In this document: positions 27,128 to 34,631 of the stretch, one piece after another
Numbering within the stretch: the stretch's first letter is position 1
How the letters are laid out: the number at the start of each line of letters is the position of its first letter
Assembly (NCBI RefSeq): GCF_014644435.1
Contig: NZ_BMKR01000008.1
Span: 124,001-188,000, forward strand
Length of the DNA stretch: 64,000 nt
Direction: 5' to 3'
From: Paenibacillus albidus
Lineage (GTDB): Bacteria; Bacillota; Bacilli; Paenibacillales; Paenibacillaceae
Notes under the pieces: model-generated
Told to the model about the DNA's origin: nothing
Databases searched by the model: none
Seen by the model: only the letters and a program-made list of their open reading frames with translations
Translations under genes and position numbers: made by a program

Positions 27128-28522
27128 TTAGTTCTTGCTCCGTACCTCAAAAATGGCAAATTTCAGGTAGTGGCCTTCATTGACGCCGAGAATCTGCGGA
27201 TGGTCTTTGCCTGCGGCCCGCCATTCCACCAGACGCAGCACCTTGCCGGCATCTTTGGCCGCATCAGCGATCGTCTCCAGGAATAAGTCCGGCTGCATGT
27301 GGTAAGAACAGCTCGCGGTGACCAGATAACCGCCTTCGTTCACCAGCTTCATGCCGTGCAGGTTAATATCCTTGTACCCGCGGCAAGCCCCCGCTACGGC
27401 GCTTTTGGTCTTGGCAAACGCAGGCGGGTCCAAAATAACTACATCCCACGTCCGTCCGCCCCCTGCTGTCATCGGCTTGGAGGTATCGGTCTTCGCACCC
27501 GGCTTCACCGGATCGGCACCGGTGGCAGTTGCGCGTTCCGCACGTTCTTCCAGCCCCTTCACTTGATTGCGCAGATATTGAAACGCATCATCCACGACGA
27601 ATTCGACACGCTCACTGAATCCGTTCAGCTCTACATTGGCTTTGGCGCTCTCAATGGCATGGGCGGAGACGTCGAGGCAGGTGACTTTTTTGGCGCCGTA
27701 TTTGCAGGCATGCAGTGTGAAGCTGCCCGTATGCGAGAAGCACTCCAGCACGGTCGCACCATCCCAATAAGGGAACGTAACAGGCTTGCCGCTTTTGTTC
27801 ACCGGAAGGAGCTGCACCGAGCCGTCCTCCGCCTGAACCTTTTGCCGCGTAATTCCGCTGCGTCCTCCCCAGCCCTGCATCAGCAGAGCAATGGAGGCCC
27901 GGTTCTCACGCTGGTCAAAAAAGTACCCGGTCTTCTGCCCCTCTTCGATATCAACGATCAGCTGAAGCTCATTCTCGCTGACAGTCACATGCCGTGGGCA
28001 TTCGCCGTACAACACACCTGTAGTTTGTTCCAGACCTTCCAGCTCACGGACACTCACATCACTGCGTTCATAGATGCCGCGCGGAGCCATCACTTGTACG
28101 AGCGCCTCCACGATTTCGCTGCGCCGCTTGTCCATCCCCAGCGTCAAGAGCTGAACCACCAGCACATCCCCGAACCGGTCCACAATCAGACCCGGAAGAA
28201 AATCCGCTTCGCCGTATACAAGCCGGTAAGCATCCGCTCCCGGCAGGAACCGTTCTCTATGTTGAAGACAGCCGGTGAACCGTTCTACGAAGAACTCTGT
28301 ATCCATCGCTGCAAGTTTGCCTTGCGAGACGATCCGCACCCGGATTTGCGAAGCGGAATTATAGTAGCCTGTCGCCAGAAAACGCCCCTGATGATTCAGA
28401 ACCTCGACCAGACTGCCTTCCTCCGGATTGCCTTCTACTGAAGCTACCTCTCCGGCATAGACCCAGGGATGGGCCTGCTCCAGTCTTTTCTTGCGGTTTT
28501 TCTCCAAAATAACCGATGCCAA
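27128..28522 (-). CDS. Class I rRNA methyltransferase, RlmI/RlmK-like
   Basis: SAM-dependent methyltransferase of 464 residues with an N-terminal PUA-like RNA-binding domain (LEKNRKKRLEQAHPWVYAGEV), then the methyltransferase core: VLECFSHTGSFTLHA (SAM motif I), CLDVSAHAIE, and the catalytic loop VVILDPPAFAK. It resembles E. coli RlmI (23S rRNA m5C). It is longer than the usual roughly 400 residues because of two insertions, one near VQAEDGSVQLLPVNKSG and one near ATGADPVKPGAKT. I choose TTG at 28522 (ASVILEKNRK follows) with TAGGGAG nine bases before it; longer starts run into the divergent neighbour. The exact target base is not known. Confidence 0.85.
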   Translation of the reverse strand: MASVILEKNRKKRLEQAHPWVYAGEVASVEGNPEEGSLVEVLNHQGRFLATGYYNSASQIRVRIVSQGKLAAMDTEFFVERFTGCLQHRERFLPGADAYRLVYGEADFLPGLIVDRFGDVLVVQLLTLGMDKRRSEIVEALVQVMAPRGIYERSDVSVRELEGLEQTTGVLYGECPRHVTVSENELQLIVDIEEGQKTGYFFDQRENRASIALLMQGWGGRSGITRQKVQAEDGSVQLLPVNKSGKPVTFPYWDGATVLECFSHTGSFTLHACKYGAKKVTCLDVSAHAIESAKANVELNGFSERVEFVVDDAFQYLRNQVKGLEERAERATATGADPVKPGAKTDTSKPMTAGGGRTWDVVILDPPAFAKTKSAVAGACRGYKDINLHGMKLVNEGGYLVTASCSYHMQPDLFLETIADAAKDAGKVLRLVEWRAAGKDHPQILGVNEGHYLKFAIFEVRSKN

Positions 28523-28616
28523 TGACTTCAACTCCCTATTCTTGTGAATTGCATACATGTCCCAATCGTTCTGTTCATATATTGGTGTACAACCTCGTTC
28601 CAAAGGAGCTTGTCCT

Positions 28617-29606
28617 ATGATTCGTGATTTGCTGTTCCCTGTCGTATACGGCCTGGTGATTTTTCTGGCCGGGATGAAGCTGATGGAAGCTGCTCTGTCC
28701 AGGCTGGCCGGCCCCTTGCTGATCAAGGGACTGCACTCTGCAACCTCCACGCCGCTCAAAGGATTGATTGCGAGCAGCGTCCTGTCCGCCCTGCTGCAGA
28801 GCAGTACGGCCGTAACCGTCCTGACCATCGGGATGGTCAATGCCGGGCTGCTCTCTTATGCCCGCACACTCGGCATTATTCTGGGGAGCAATATCGGCAC
28901 CTGCCTGACCACAGAACTGATCGGACTCCAGATCAGCACTCTGGCCTCGCCCTTATTGGCAGTATCCCTCAGCCTGTGGGGGGCGGCTGTTGTCCTGGCC
29001 GAGTGGCCTCCTTATGCCTGGCAAAAGGCAGACTTGATCCGTAAATGGGCCCAGCTGACCCAATTCATCAGTCTGGCTGTGGCCGGGTTCGCACTCGTCC
29101 TGTGGGGCATCCGGGTGATGCAGTCCATCGGCCCTATGCTGCAAGAGAGCGGCCTGTTCATGTGGTTCCTGGACCATGCGGCCACCAGCGCATGGTGGGG
29201 GCTGGCCGCCGGTGCCTGCCTCACGGCACTGGTGCACAGCAGCGCCGCCGTCATCGGCATGGCGATGAGTGTTGCCGCCTCCGGCGTCATGCCGCCCGAG
29301 CTTGGCATTGCCATCGTGCTTGGCGCGAATATCGGCACCTGTCTGACAAGCGTGATCGCCTCGATTGGCGGGTCGCCATCCGGTGTCTTCGTAGCTTACT
29401 CCCATGTGGTGCTGAATCTGGGCGGAGCCCTGCTGTTCCTGCCCTTCATCGGACCGCTTGCGAATGTGGCCGCCTGGATGGGCGGCGGGCCGGCAGCCCA
29501 TATTGCCCACGCCCAGACCATTTTCAACGTGGTCTGCTCGCTGGCCGTGCTGCCGCTGTGTTACCTCCCCTTCTGGGAAAGGCTGGAGAGCCGGCTTCAG
29601 ACCTAG
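28617..29606 (+). CDS. Na/Pi cotransporter family protein
   Basis: Membrane protein of 329 residues of the NptA/YqeW type (PF02690), thought to import phosphate with sodium. Two inverted-repeat halves each carry the signature: SALLQSSTAVTVLTIG with GSNIGTCLT, then ALVHSSAAVIGMA with GANIGTCLTSV. About eight to nine hydrophobic helices. No C-terminal PhoU-like domain is present, unlike many longer members. Start chosen at MIRDLLFPVVYG, with AAAGGAGC seven bases upstream. It is divergent from the methyltransferase gene and is one of only two plus-strand genes here. Confidence 0.88.
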   Translation: MIRDLLFPVVYGLVIFLAGMKLMEAALSRLAGPLLIKGLHSATSTPLKGLIASSVLSALLQSSTAVTVLTIGMVNAGLLSYARTLGIILGSNIGTCLTTELIGLQISTLASPLLAVSLSLWGAAVVLAEWPPYAWQKADLIRKWAQLTQFISLAVAGFALVLWGIRVMQSIGPMLQESGLFMWFLDHAATSAWWGLAAGACLTALVHSSAAVIGMAMSVAASGVMPPELGIAIVLGANIGTCLTSVIASIGGSPSGVFVAYSHVVLNLGGALLFLPFIGPLANVAAWMGGGPAAHIAHAQTIFNVVCSLAVLPLCYLPFWERLESRLQT

Positions 29607-29699
29607 CCTTGTTGGAAATACAATCTTCCAGAATCCGGTGCTGCCCACAACTTTCGCTGTCTTATTATACTTCAATTGCCCTTTCAGTTCTAATGTGAT

Positions 29700-29729
29700 T
29701 TGTACACCATCTGCTCCTTTTGCTATGCT
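29700..29729 (+). promoter_or_regulatory. Sigma-A promoter candidate for the leucine-rich protein gene
   Basis: TTGTAC (29700-29705), 18-base spacer, TATGCT (29724-29729), with TG in the extended -10 position. It lies 40 bases upstream of the chosen start at 29770. Confidence 0.55.
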
Positions 29730-29769
29730 GTAAGAAACAGCAGGGTAAATATGGATGCAGGAGGAAATG

Positions 29770-31287
29770 ATGAAACCGAATACCGGAGATATTTATTGTA
29801 TCTATCATGAAAGGTTGCAGCAATATACGGCTTGCCAGGTCACCGGTTTCAACGACTCCGGGGAAACAGCTGCCATCCTGGAGCTTGACTGGTCCGGAGA
29901 TGAACTGCCTGCGGAAGCCGAGCTGCGTCACATGAAACCGCTGGTGGTCCATTTTTATTTTTGGAACAACCAGCTTCAGCATTTCAATGCGAGGCCCCAG
30001 GTTCCTCAAGGCTATATCCTTGCAGGGAATATTCCGCCACTGATCACAAAACCTACGAATTCCTACAAGCTCTGGATCACCGGAAACAGCCTGTATTCCC
30101 AGCGTCAGTGGGAGAAGCTGCCTGAGACGTTGCGCAAGCGGTTCAAAGCAGCCCACGCAGATACAAGTACGATCACCATCGGCAAGCAGAGCTTCCGCCG
30201 CAGCACGAATACGCTCCGGGAGCCGGATCTCCAATCGTTCTCAAATGCCGGAGAACTTGCAATGCTGCCTTGTCTGACCGGGATTTTCGCGAATCGGTAT
30301 TACGATTATATTGTGCCTTATGTCAATAACAATCCATTGATGAACGAGCTGCAACTGTACAATCATGGCCAGGCCGTCATTGATCTGAGTCCAAGCAATT
30401 TAAAGCGGCTGATTATCGATGCCAGCGGCTTGAAAGTGCTGTATTTGAATGATGGGTTAACCTTTTTGTCACTAACCGGCAATGTGGCCCCCGAGCTTAC
30501 GATACATGCCTCTGAACAGGGCAGATGGCTCACATTACAGGCTGAGCAGAGAATACCCGTCATCAACAGCCTTGCCAATCTGGGCAGTCTGCATCTGAAC
30601 CAATTGAGCGAGCTTGCACTTCTGCCTGTACTGCACAGCTACCCTAATCTTACCGAACTTCAACTCTGGGGCAAGCCCGGCCAACTGACGGGACTTGATA
30701 ACCTGGCACAATTTCAGAATCTGCAATCGTTCAGCACCTATGATCTGTTCGGGTTCGGAAGCTCCGATTTCCCGCCTCCGGAGCAGCTTCCCCGCCTATC
30801 TTCATTGTCAATGGACAGCCTGCCTGCCGATGCTGCCAAAGCGATCAAAGCGGCCTACAAACCAAGAGTGGCCTATGGCCTCGATCTCTACATCACCAAA
30901 CCGCGCAAGCCGCAGTGGCTGGCCGAGAATCTGAACAATCCGTTCCGGGATTGGGATGGACGGGACAACATTACGGCAGCAAATGCAAAAAAGGCCTTTC
31001 AGTTATACAAGAAAATGCGCACCAGTATCAGTGCTCTCGTAGTTTCCGCCGAGTCTCCCGGCACAGAAACAGCGGCCCAGGAGCTGAAAGCGCTGGTGGT
31101 GGAATACACCGAAGCTTTCAACAAGATGGACCGCCGTACCGGCTTTATCGAGACCATTGAACGTGAGGAAATTTATACCGTGCTCTTGAACCTGCTGGAT
31201 GAGGCCCAGGAACGCCTGTCTCCTTACCATATCCAAATCGATAGGGATGCACTCCATGGCACCTTTGGGGAGACATGTCAATTTTAA
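29770..31287 (+). CDS. Leucine-rich-repeat-like protein of unknown function
   Basis: A 505-residue protein without signal peptide or membrane helix. Residues about 1-95 (GDIYCIYHERLQQYTACQVT, ILELDWSGDE, KPLVVHFYFWNN) resemble the small beta-rich domain seen in some immunity-type proteins. Residues about 170-360 contain irregular leucine-rich repeats (LKRLIIDASGLKVLYLNDGL, LGSLHLNQLSELALLPVLHS, LTELQLWGKPGQLTGLDNL). The helical tail (EYTEAFNKMDRRTGFIETIE) resembles C-termini of MolR/gliding-motility-annotated proteins. I do not assign a function. AGGAGG lies five bases before the ATG at 29770. It is convergent with ecfT, ending four bases from it. Confidence 0.75.
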   Translation: MKPNTGDIYCIYHERLQQYTACQVTGFNDSGETAAILELDWSGDELPAEAELRHMKPLVVHFYFWNNQLQHFNARPQVPQGYILAGNIPPLITKPTNSYKLWITGNSLYSQRQWEKLPETLRKRFKAAHADTSTITIGKQSFRRSTNTLREPDLQSFSNAGELAMLPCLTGIFANRYYDYIVPYVNNNPLMNELQLYNHGQAVIDLSPSNLKRLIIDASGLKVLYLNDGLTFLSLTGNVAPELTIHASEQGRWLTLQAEQRIPVINSLANLGSLHLNQLSELALLPVLHSYPNLTELQLWGKPGQLTGLDNLAQFQNLQSFSTYDLFGFGSSDFPPPEQLPRLSSLSMDSLPADAAKAIKAAYKPRVAYGLDLYITKPRKPQWLAENLNNPFRDWDGRDNITAANAKKAFQLYKKMRTSISALVVSAESPGTETAAQELKALVVEYTEAFNKMDRRTGFIETIEREEIYTVLLNLLDEAQERLSPYHIQIDRDALHGTFGETCQF

Positions 31288-31290
31288 GGG

Positions 31291-32121
31291 CTACTTAAAA
31301 ATATTATAATAACGCGAGCCGTCATAAAATGTGATCCACGCTGTCAGAACAGCAATACCAGCAATAATTCCTATAGCGATATAGTCATTTCTTGCAAACG
31401 GACGGGCCCGGTACCAGGTCCGTTTTTCTTTTTGCCCAAATCCGCGGAGCTCCATTGCAGTGCTGATCTTATCGATCCGCTCAATGCTGGTCAGAATGAG
31501 CGGCATCAGAATCAAGATGATATTTTTCAGCCGCCGGGGCAGCTTTTCTTTACGGGAAATATCGATTCCGCGTGCCTGGGCGGAGAAGGAGATATTCTCA
31601 TAATCCCGCTGGATATCAGGGATATACCGCAGGGCAAGGGACACGGAATAGGCGATTTTGTAGTTAAATCCCACCCGGTTCAGGGAGGCGGAGAATTCGC
31701 TCGGGTCTGTCGTCATCAGGAACAGCAGCGCCATCGGGATAACCACGGCATATTTCAGCGCGATATTGAACTGATAAAAGAGCTGCTCCCAGGTGAGAGT
31801 ATACCGCCCCGCAATATGAACTACATCATGCCGGGTTCCATAGATGCGCACGCCCTCCAAGGGAGAGAAGAGAAAGATGGCGATATGATTCAGCACAAAA
31901 AAGATCAAAATCAAGTACAGTACAAAGGCGTAATCTTGAAATTGCACCTTGGATATTTTAAACGCAAACAGACTGAACAAGAACAAAACCAGCAGACAGC
32001 GGGTGTCGTAAGTAATCATGGCCGAAACGGACCAGACTGCGAAAAAAATCAGTTTGGCCGCGCCTGTAAGCCGGTGAATGCCCGAATCGTGGTTCGTGTA
32101 CGCTAACATTGTGGCCCTCAT
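31291..32121 (-). CDS. ECF transporter transmembrane component EcfT
   Basis: Energy-coupling-factor T component of 276 residues with five to six membrane helices. The two cytoplasmic coupling motifs that contact the ATPases are visible: SAQARGIDI (about 182) and AMELRGFGQ (about 224). The start overlaps the ATPase stop by four bases (ATGA). It is the last gene of the S-A-T operon and lacks a clear terminator before the convergent gene. Confidence 0.92.
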   Translation of the reverse strand: MRATMLAYTNHDSGIHRLTGAAKLIFFAVWSVSAMITYDTRCLLVLFLFSLFAFKISKVQFQDYAFVLYLILIFFVLNHIAIFLFSPLEGVRIYGTRHDVVHIAGRYTLTWEQLFYQFNIALKYAVVIPMALLFLMTTDPSEFSASLNRVGFNYKIAYSVSLALRYIPDIQRDYENISFSAQARGIDISRKEKLPRRLKNIILILMPLILTSIERIDKISTAMELRGFGQKEKRTWYRARPFARNDYIAIGIIAGIAVLTAWITFYDGSRYYNIFK

Positions 32122-33827
32122 TGTCCCCGGCTCCTCCTGTCATGTGCGATAAACCGTCTAACGAATTCTACAGGCTGACGAATCCCCGCCTTCACCGCCA
32201 GAGCAAACAATGAAGTCTCCTTAAGATTCGCACTTCGCACCACATCGGTATCGGTTAGTACCCGTTCGGGCCTGTCGTCGGCAACCTTGATCCCGTCCGA
32301 GAGGACGATGGCACGCTCTGTATATTCAAGCATCAAATGCATATCATGGGTGATCATAATGACGGTAATGCCCTGCTGATTGAGATCCAGCAAAAACTCC
32401 ATCATTTCATTGTAATGCCGGTAATCCTGACCCGCTGTCGGTTCATCCAAAATCAAAATCTCCGGCTGCAAAACCAGAATCGCGGCAATGGTGACACGTT
32501 TCTTCTGCCCATAGCTCAGAGCGGAGACCGGCCAGCTGCGGAAGGGATACAGCCCGCAGACCTTCAAGATCCCGTGGACACGTTCACCGATTTCTTCCTC
32601 CATTATCCCCCGCTGTCTAAGCCCAAGCGCGACCTCGTCGTAGAGCAGCGTCTTGGAGATCATATGATTCGGATTCTGCATCACAAAACCGATCCGGTCC
32701 GCCCTCTCCTTGATCGTGTCAGAGCCAATGTCACGCCCGTTCATCAGAATCGTTCCGGAAGCCAGCCGGTAAAATCCGCAGATCAGTTTGGATACCGTAG
32801 ACTTACCGGCACCATTGCGGCCGGCAATGCATAACATCTCGCCTCGGCCAACCTGTAGGGAAAGACCCTGGAGGACTGGCCTGCTCTTCTCATAACCGAA
32901 TGAAATGTCGCGTAATTCGAGCACTGGCGGGTATTCCGGGCTCTCCGGCTGTGCGCCATGGTTGTCGTACCATGCTTGTAGCTTGTCTGTGCAGGAATCA
33001 AGCTCCATCATCGCCAGGTTCTGCGGATTCATCTCCGGCGTAACCGGGCATCCGGCATACCGCAATGCAGTCAGATATAGAGGCTCACGAATGCCCGTTT
33101 CCCGCAGCAGGTCTGAGCTGAGCAGTTCAGCCGGAGTCAGATCTGCGGCAATACGTCCCTCGCTCATCACAATAATGCGGTCCACGGGCCGGTGCAGCAC
33201 TTCCTCCAGCCGATGTTCTATAATGAGGACTGTTTTCCCCGTCTCCTGCTGGACCCGGTCTATCAGTTCGATTGCTTTCTTGCCTGTGTATGGATCAAGG
33301 CTGGCCAGCGGCTCATCGAATAAAAGAATCCCCACCTCATTCACCAGCACGCCGCCCAGCGTAGTTTTCTGTTTTTGACCGCCGGACAGACTCTGCGGCG
33401 CAGCTCCCAGATATTCATGAATGTCCACAGCCCGCGCCGCAGCGGCCACCTTGCCAATCATATCAGCCTGCGGAATGCCCTCGTTCTCCAGCCTGAAGGC
33501 GATATCCTCACCAACCGTCAGCCCGACGAATTGACCGTCAGGATCTTGCAGCACCGTACCTACGATATTCGACAGCTCACTGATGCCCAGTTCCTTCTGC
33601 TCCTGCCCCATCATGCGCATGGTTCCAGTCATTTCCCCCGGATAGGCAAAAGGAATCAAGCCGTTCAAACAATGAGCCAATGTACTTTTGCCCGAACCGG
33701 ATGGGCCGATAATCAGCACCTTTTCACCTTCGGTTATGGTTAGATTTATATCTTGCAGTGTAGGCTCTGTCTGGGCCCGGTATTGAAAACTGAAATTTTG
33801 GAACTCGATAACCGCTCTTTTCATCAT
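32118..33827 (-). CDS. ECF transporter dual ATPase (fused EcfA-EcfA')
   Basis: A 569-residue protein with two complete ABC ATPase domains in one chain (YkoD-like). Domain 1: Walker A GPSGSGKST (about 41-49), signature LSGGQKQKT, Walker B ILLFDEPLASLD. Domain 2: Walker A GRNGAGKST (about 330), signature LSYGQKKRV, Walker B ILILDEPTAGQD. The fused arrangement is typical of dedicated ECF systems (group I), not of the shared EcfAA'T module. GAGGAAGGTCC precedes the ATG-ATG start. It supplies energy for the S component encoded just upstream. Confidence 0.92.
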   Translation of the reverse strand: MMKRAVIEFQNFSFQYRAQTEPTLQDINLTITEGEKVLIIGPSGSGKSTLAHCLNGLIPFAYPGEMTGTMRMMGQEQKELGISELSNIVGTVLQDPDGQFVGLTVGEDIAFRLENEGIPQADMIGKVAAAARAVDIHEYLGAAPQSLSGGQKQKTTLGGVLVNEVGILLFDEPLASLDPYTGKKAIELIDRVQQETGKTVLIIEHRLEEVLHRPVDRIIVMSEGRIAADLTPAELLSSDLLRETGIREPLYLTALRYAGCPVTPEMNPQNLAMMELDSCTDKLQAWYDNHGAQPESPEYPPVLELRDISFGYEKSRPVLQGLSLQVGRGEMLCIAGRNGAGKSTVSKLICGFYRLASGTILMNGRDIGSDTIKERADRIGFVMQNPNHMISKTLLYDEVALGLRQRGIMEEEIGERVHGILKVCGLYPFRSWPVSALSYGQKKRVTIAAILVLQPEILILDEPTAGQDYRHYNEMMEFLLDLNQQGITVIMITHDMHLMLEYTERAIVLSDGIKVADDRPERVLTDTDVVRSANLKETSLFALAVKAGIRQPVEFVRRFIAHDRRSRGQ

Positions 33828-33840
33828 GGACCTTCCTCTT

Positions 33841-33874
33841 GATAAAAATAGAAAAGCCGGTGATCAGCACCGGC
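33841..33874 (-). terminator. Hairpin with T-run between the S and ATPase genes
   Basis: GCCGGTG (33856-33862) pairs with CACCGGC (33868-33874) over 5 bases. On the minus strand the stem is followed by TTTTCTATTTTT. It lies between the S-component stop (33892) and the ATPase start (33827), inside what should be one operon, so it is better read as a partial terminator or mRNA stabiliser that sets the S:A/T ratio. Confidence 0.7.
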
Positions 33875-33891
33875 TCTTGGATTGTATGGCA

Positions 33892-34452
33892 TTATGCTTC
33901 TTTGGTCAAGCTTCCTTGCTTCGTTCTGGTCTTGGCATAGGCTATGGCGAGCAGCGTTCCGATCACACCTGCAGCCACCATATTGGCCGCTCCGGCGATC
34001 AGGCCTTGTGTGAACACTTTATTGGCTGGTTCCGCATAAATCGCAATGTCTAGCAGCGGAGCAGCGATAAACCAGGCAACGGCGTTGGCGGCGATCTGTG
34101 CGAGATTGAAGCGGATGATTTCTTTCTTCCCGAATTCACCGTCGTGGATGGCGATTGTTCTGGTGAGCAGACCAATGATCAGCCCGGCGATGGCGGAAGC
34201 GATCACCCAGCTGAACCACGGTGAGCCATACAGAATCGCATCCTTCAGTGTGTGCCCGATCAAACCGATCAACAGGCCTGCTGCCGGACCATACAAAAGA
34301 GCGAACAACGCCAGCAATGCGTACGTGGTCTCGATGTTGGTATTGGGAATGCCCGAGGGTATGGAACCGAACCTTCCCAGAATGACGAACAATGCTGAAC
34401 CGATCCCAATCGCCACAATAGTCTTAATGGATAACGCTTTACGCCCTGCCAT
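33892..34452 (-). CDS. ECF transporter S component, UPF0397 family
   Basis: Substrate-binding membrane component of 186 residues with five to six helices. The sequence [40 protein letters not shown] and [20 protein letters not shown] is characteristic of UPF0397 (ECF-ribofla_trS group). The substrate of this family is not firmly established; no riboswitch is recognisable upstream to tell. Start chosen at [10 protein letters not shown] with GGGGAG nine bases upstream; a start 12 codons earlier is possible. First gene of the S-A-T operon. Confidence 0.9.
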   Translation of the reverse strand: MAGRKALSIKTIVAIGIGSALFVILGRFGSIPSGIPNTNIETTYALLALFALLYGPAAGLLIGLIGHTLKDAILYGSPWFSWVIASAIAGLIIGLLTRTIAIHDGEFGKKEIIRFNLAQIAANAVAWFIAAPLLDIAIYAEPANKVFTQGLIAGAANMVAAGVIGTLLAIAYAKTRTKQGSLTKEA

Positions 34453-34576
34453 TTTTTCCATCTCCCCGTCTATAATTTCTACTCCCATTTGTCGTCTAGT
34501 GATGCCTAGGGTCTATGTACTTTTGTGAATTATACATCGGATTAGTGGGGATTGCTATAGGGTTACGGATTATATT

Positions 34577-34617
34577 AAAAAAAGATCTGCAAAGCCGTCA
34601 CCCCGGCCCTGCAGATC
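34577..34617 (-). terminator. Intrinsic terminator after the Ig-like protein gene
   Basis: GATCTGCA (34584-34591) pairs with TGCAGATC (34610-34617) with an inner GCCG/CGGC stem; followed on the minus strand by seven T residues. It lies 15 bases beyond the stop at 34632. Confidence 0.93.
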
Positions 34618-34631
34618 CCATACTTTTCCAG

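Noticed and set aside
28523..28840. N-terminal extension of the RlmI-like protein by about 106 residues.
   Set aside because: It has no family resemblance, overlaps the divergent Na/Pi gene, and a TTG start with a good ribosome binding site lies at 28522.
28617..31287. A genomic island defined by the two plus-strand genes.
   Set aside because: There are no integrase, attachment repeats or tRNA boundaries; composition is like the neighbours.
34453..34576. A riboswitch in front of the ECF transporter operon.
   Set aside because: The leader is short and I see no SAM, TPP, cobalamin or other known core, only a weak TATAAT.
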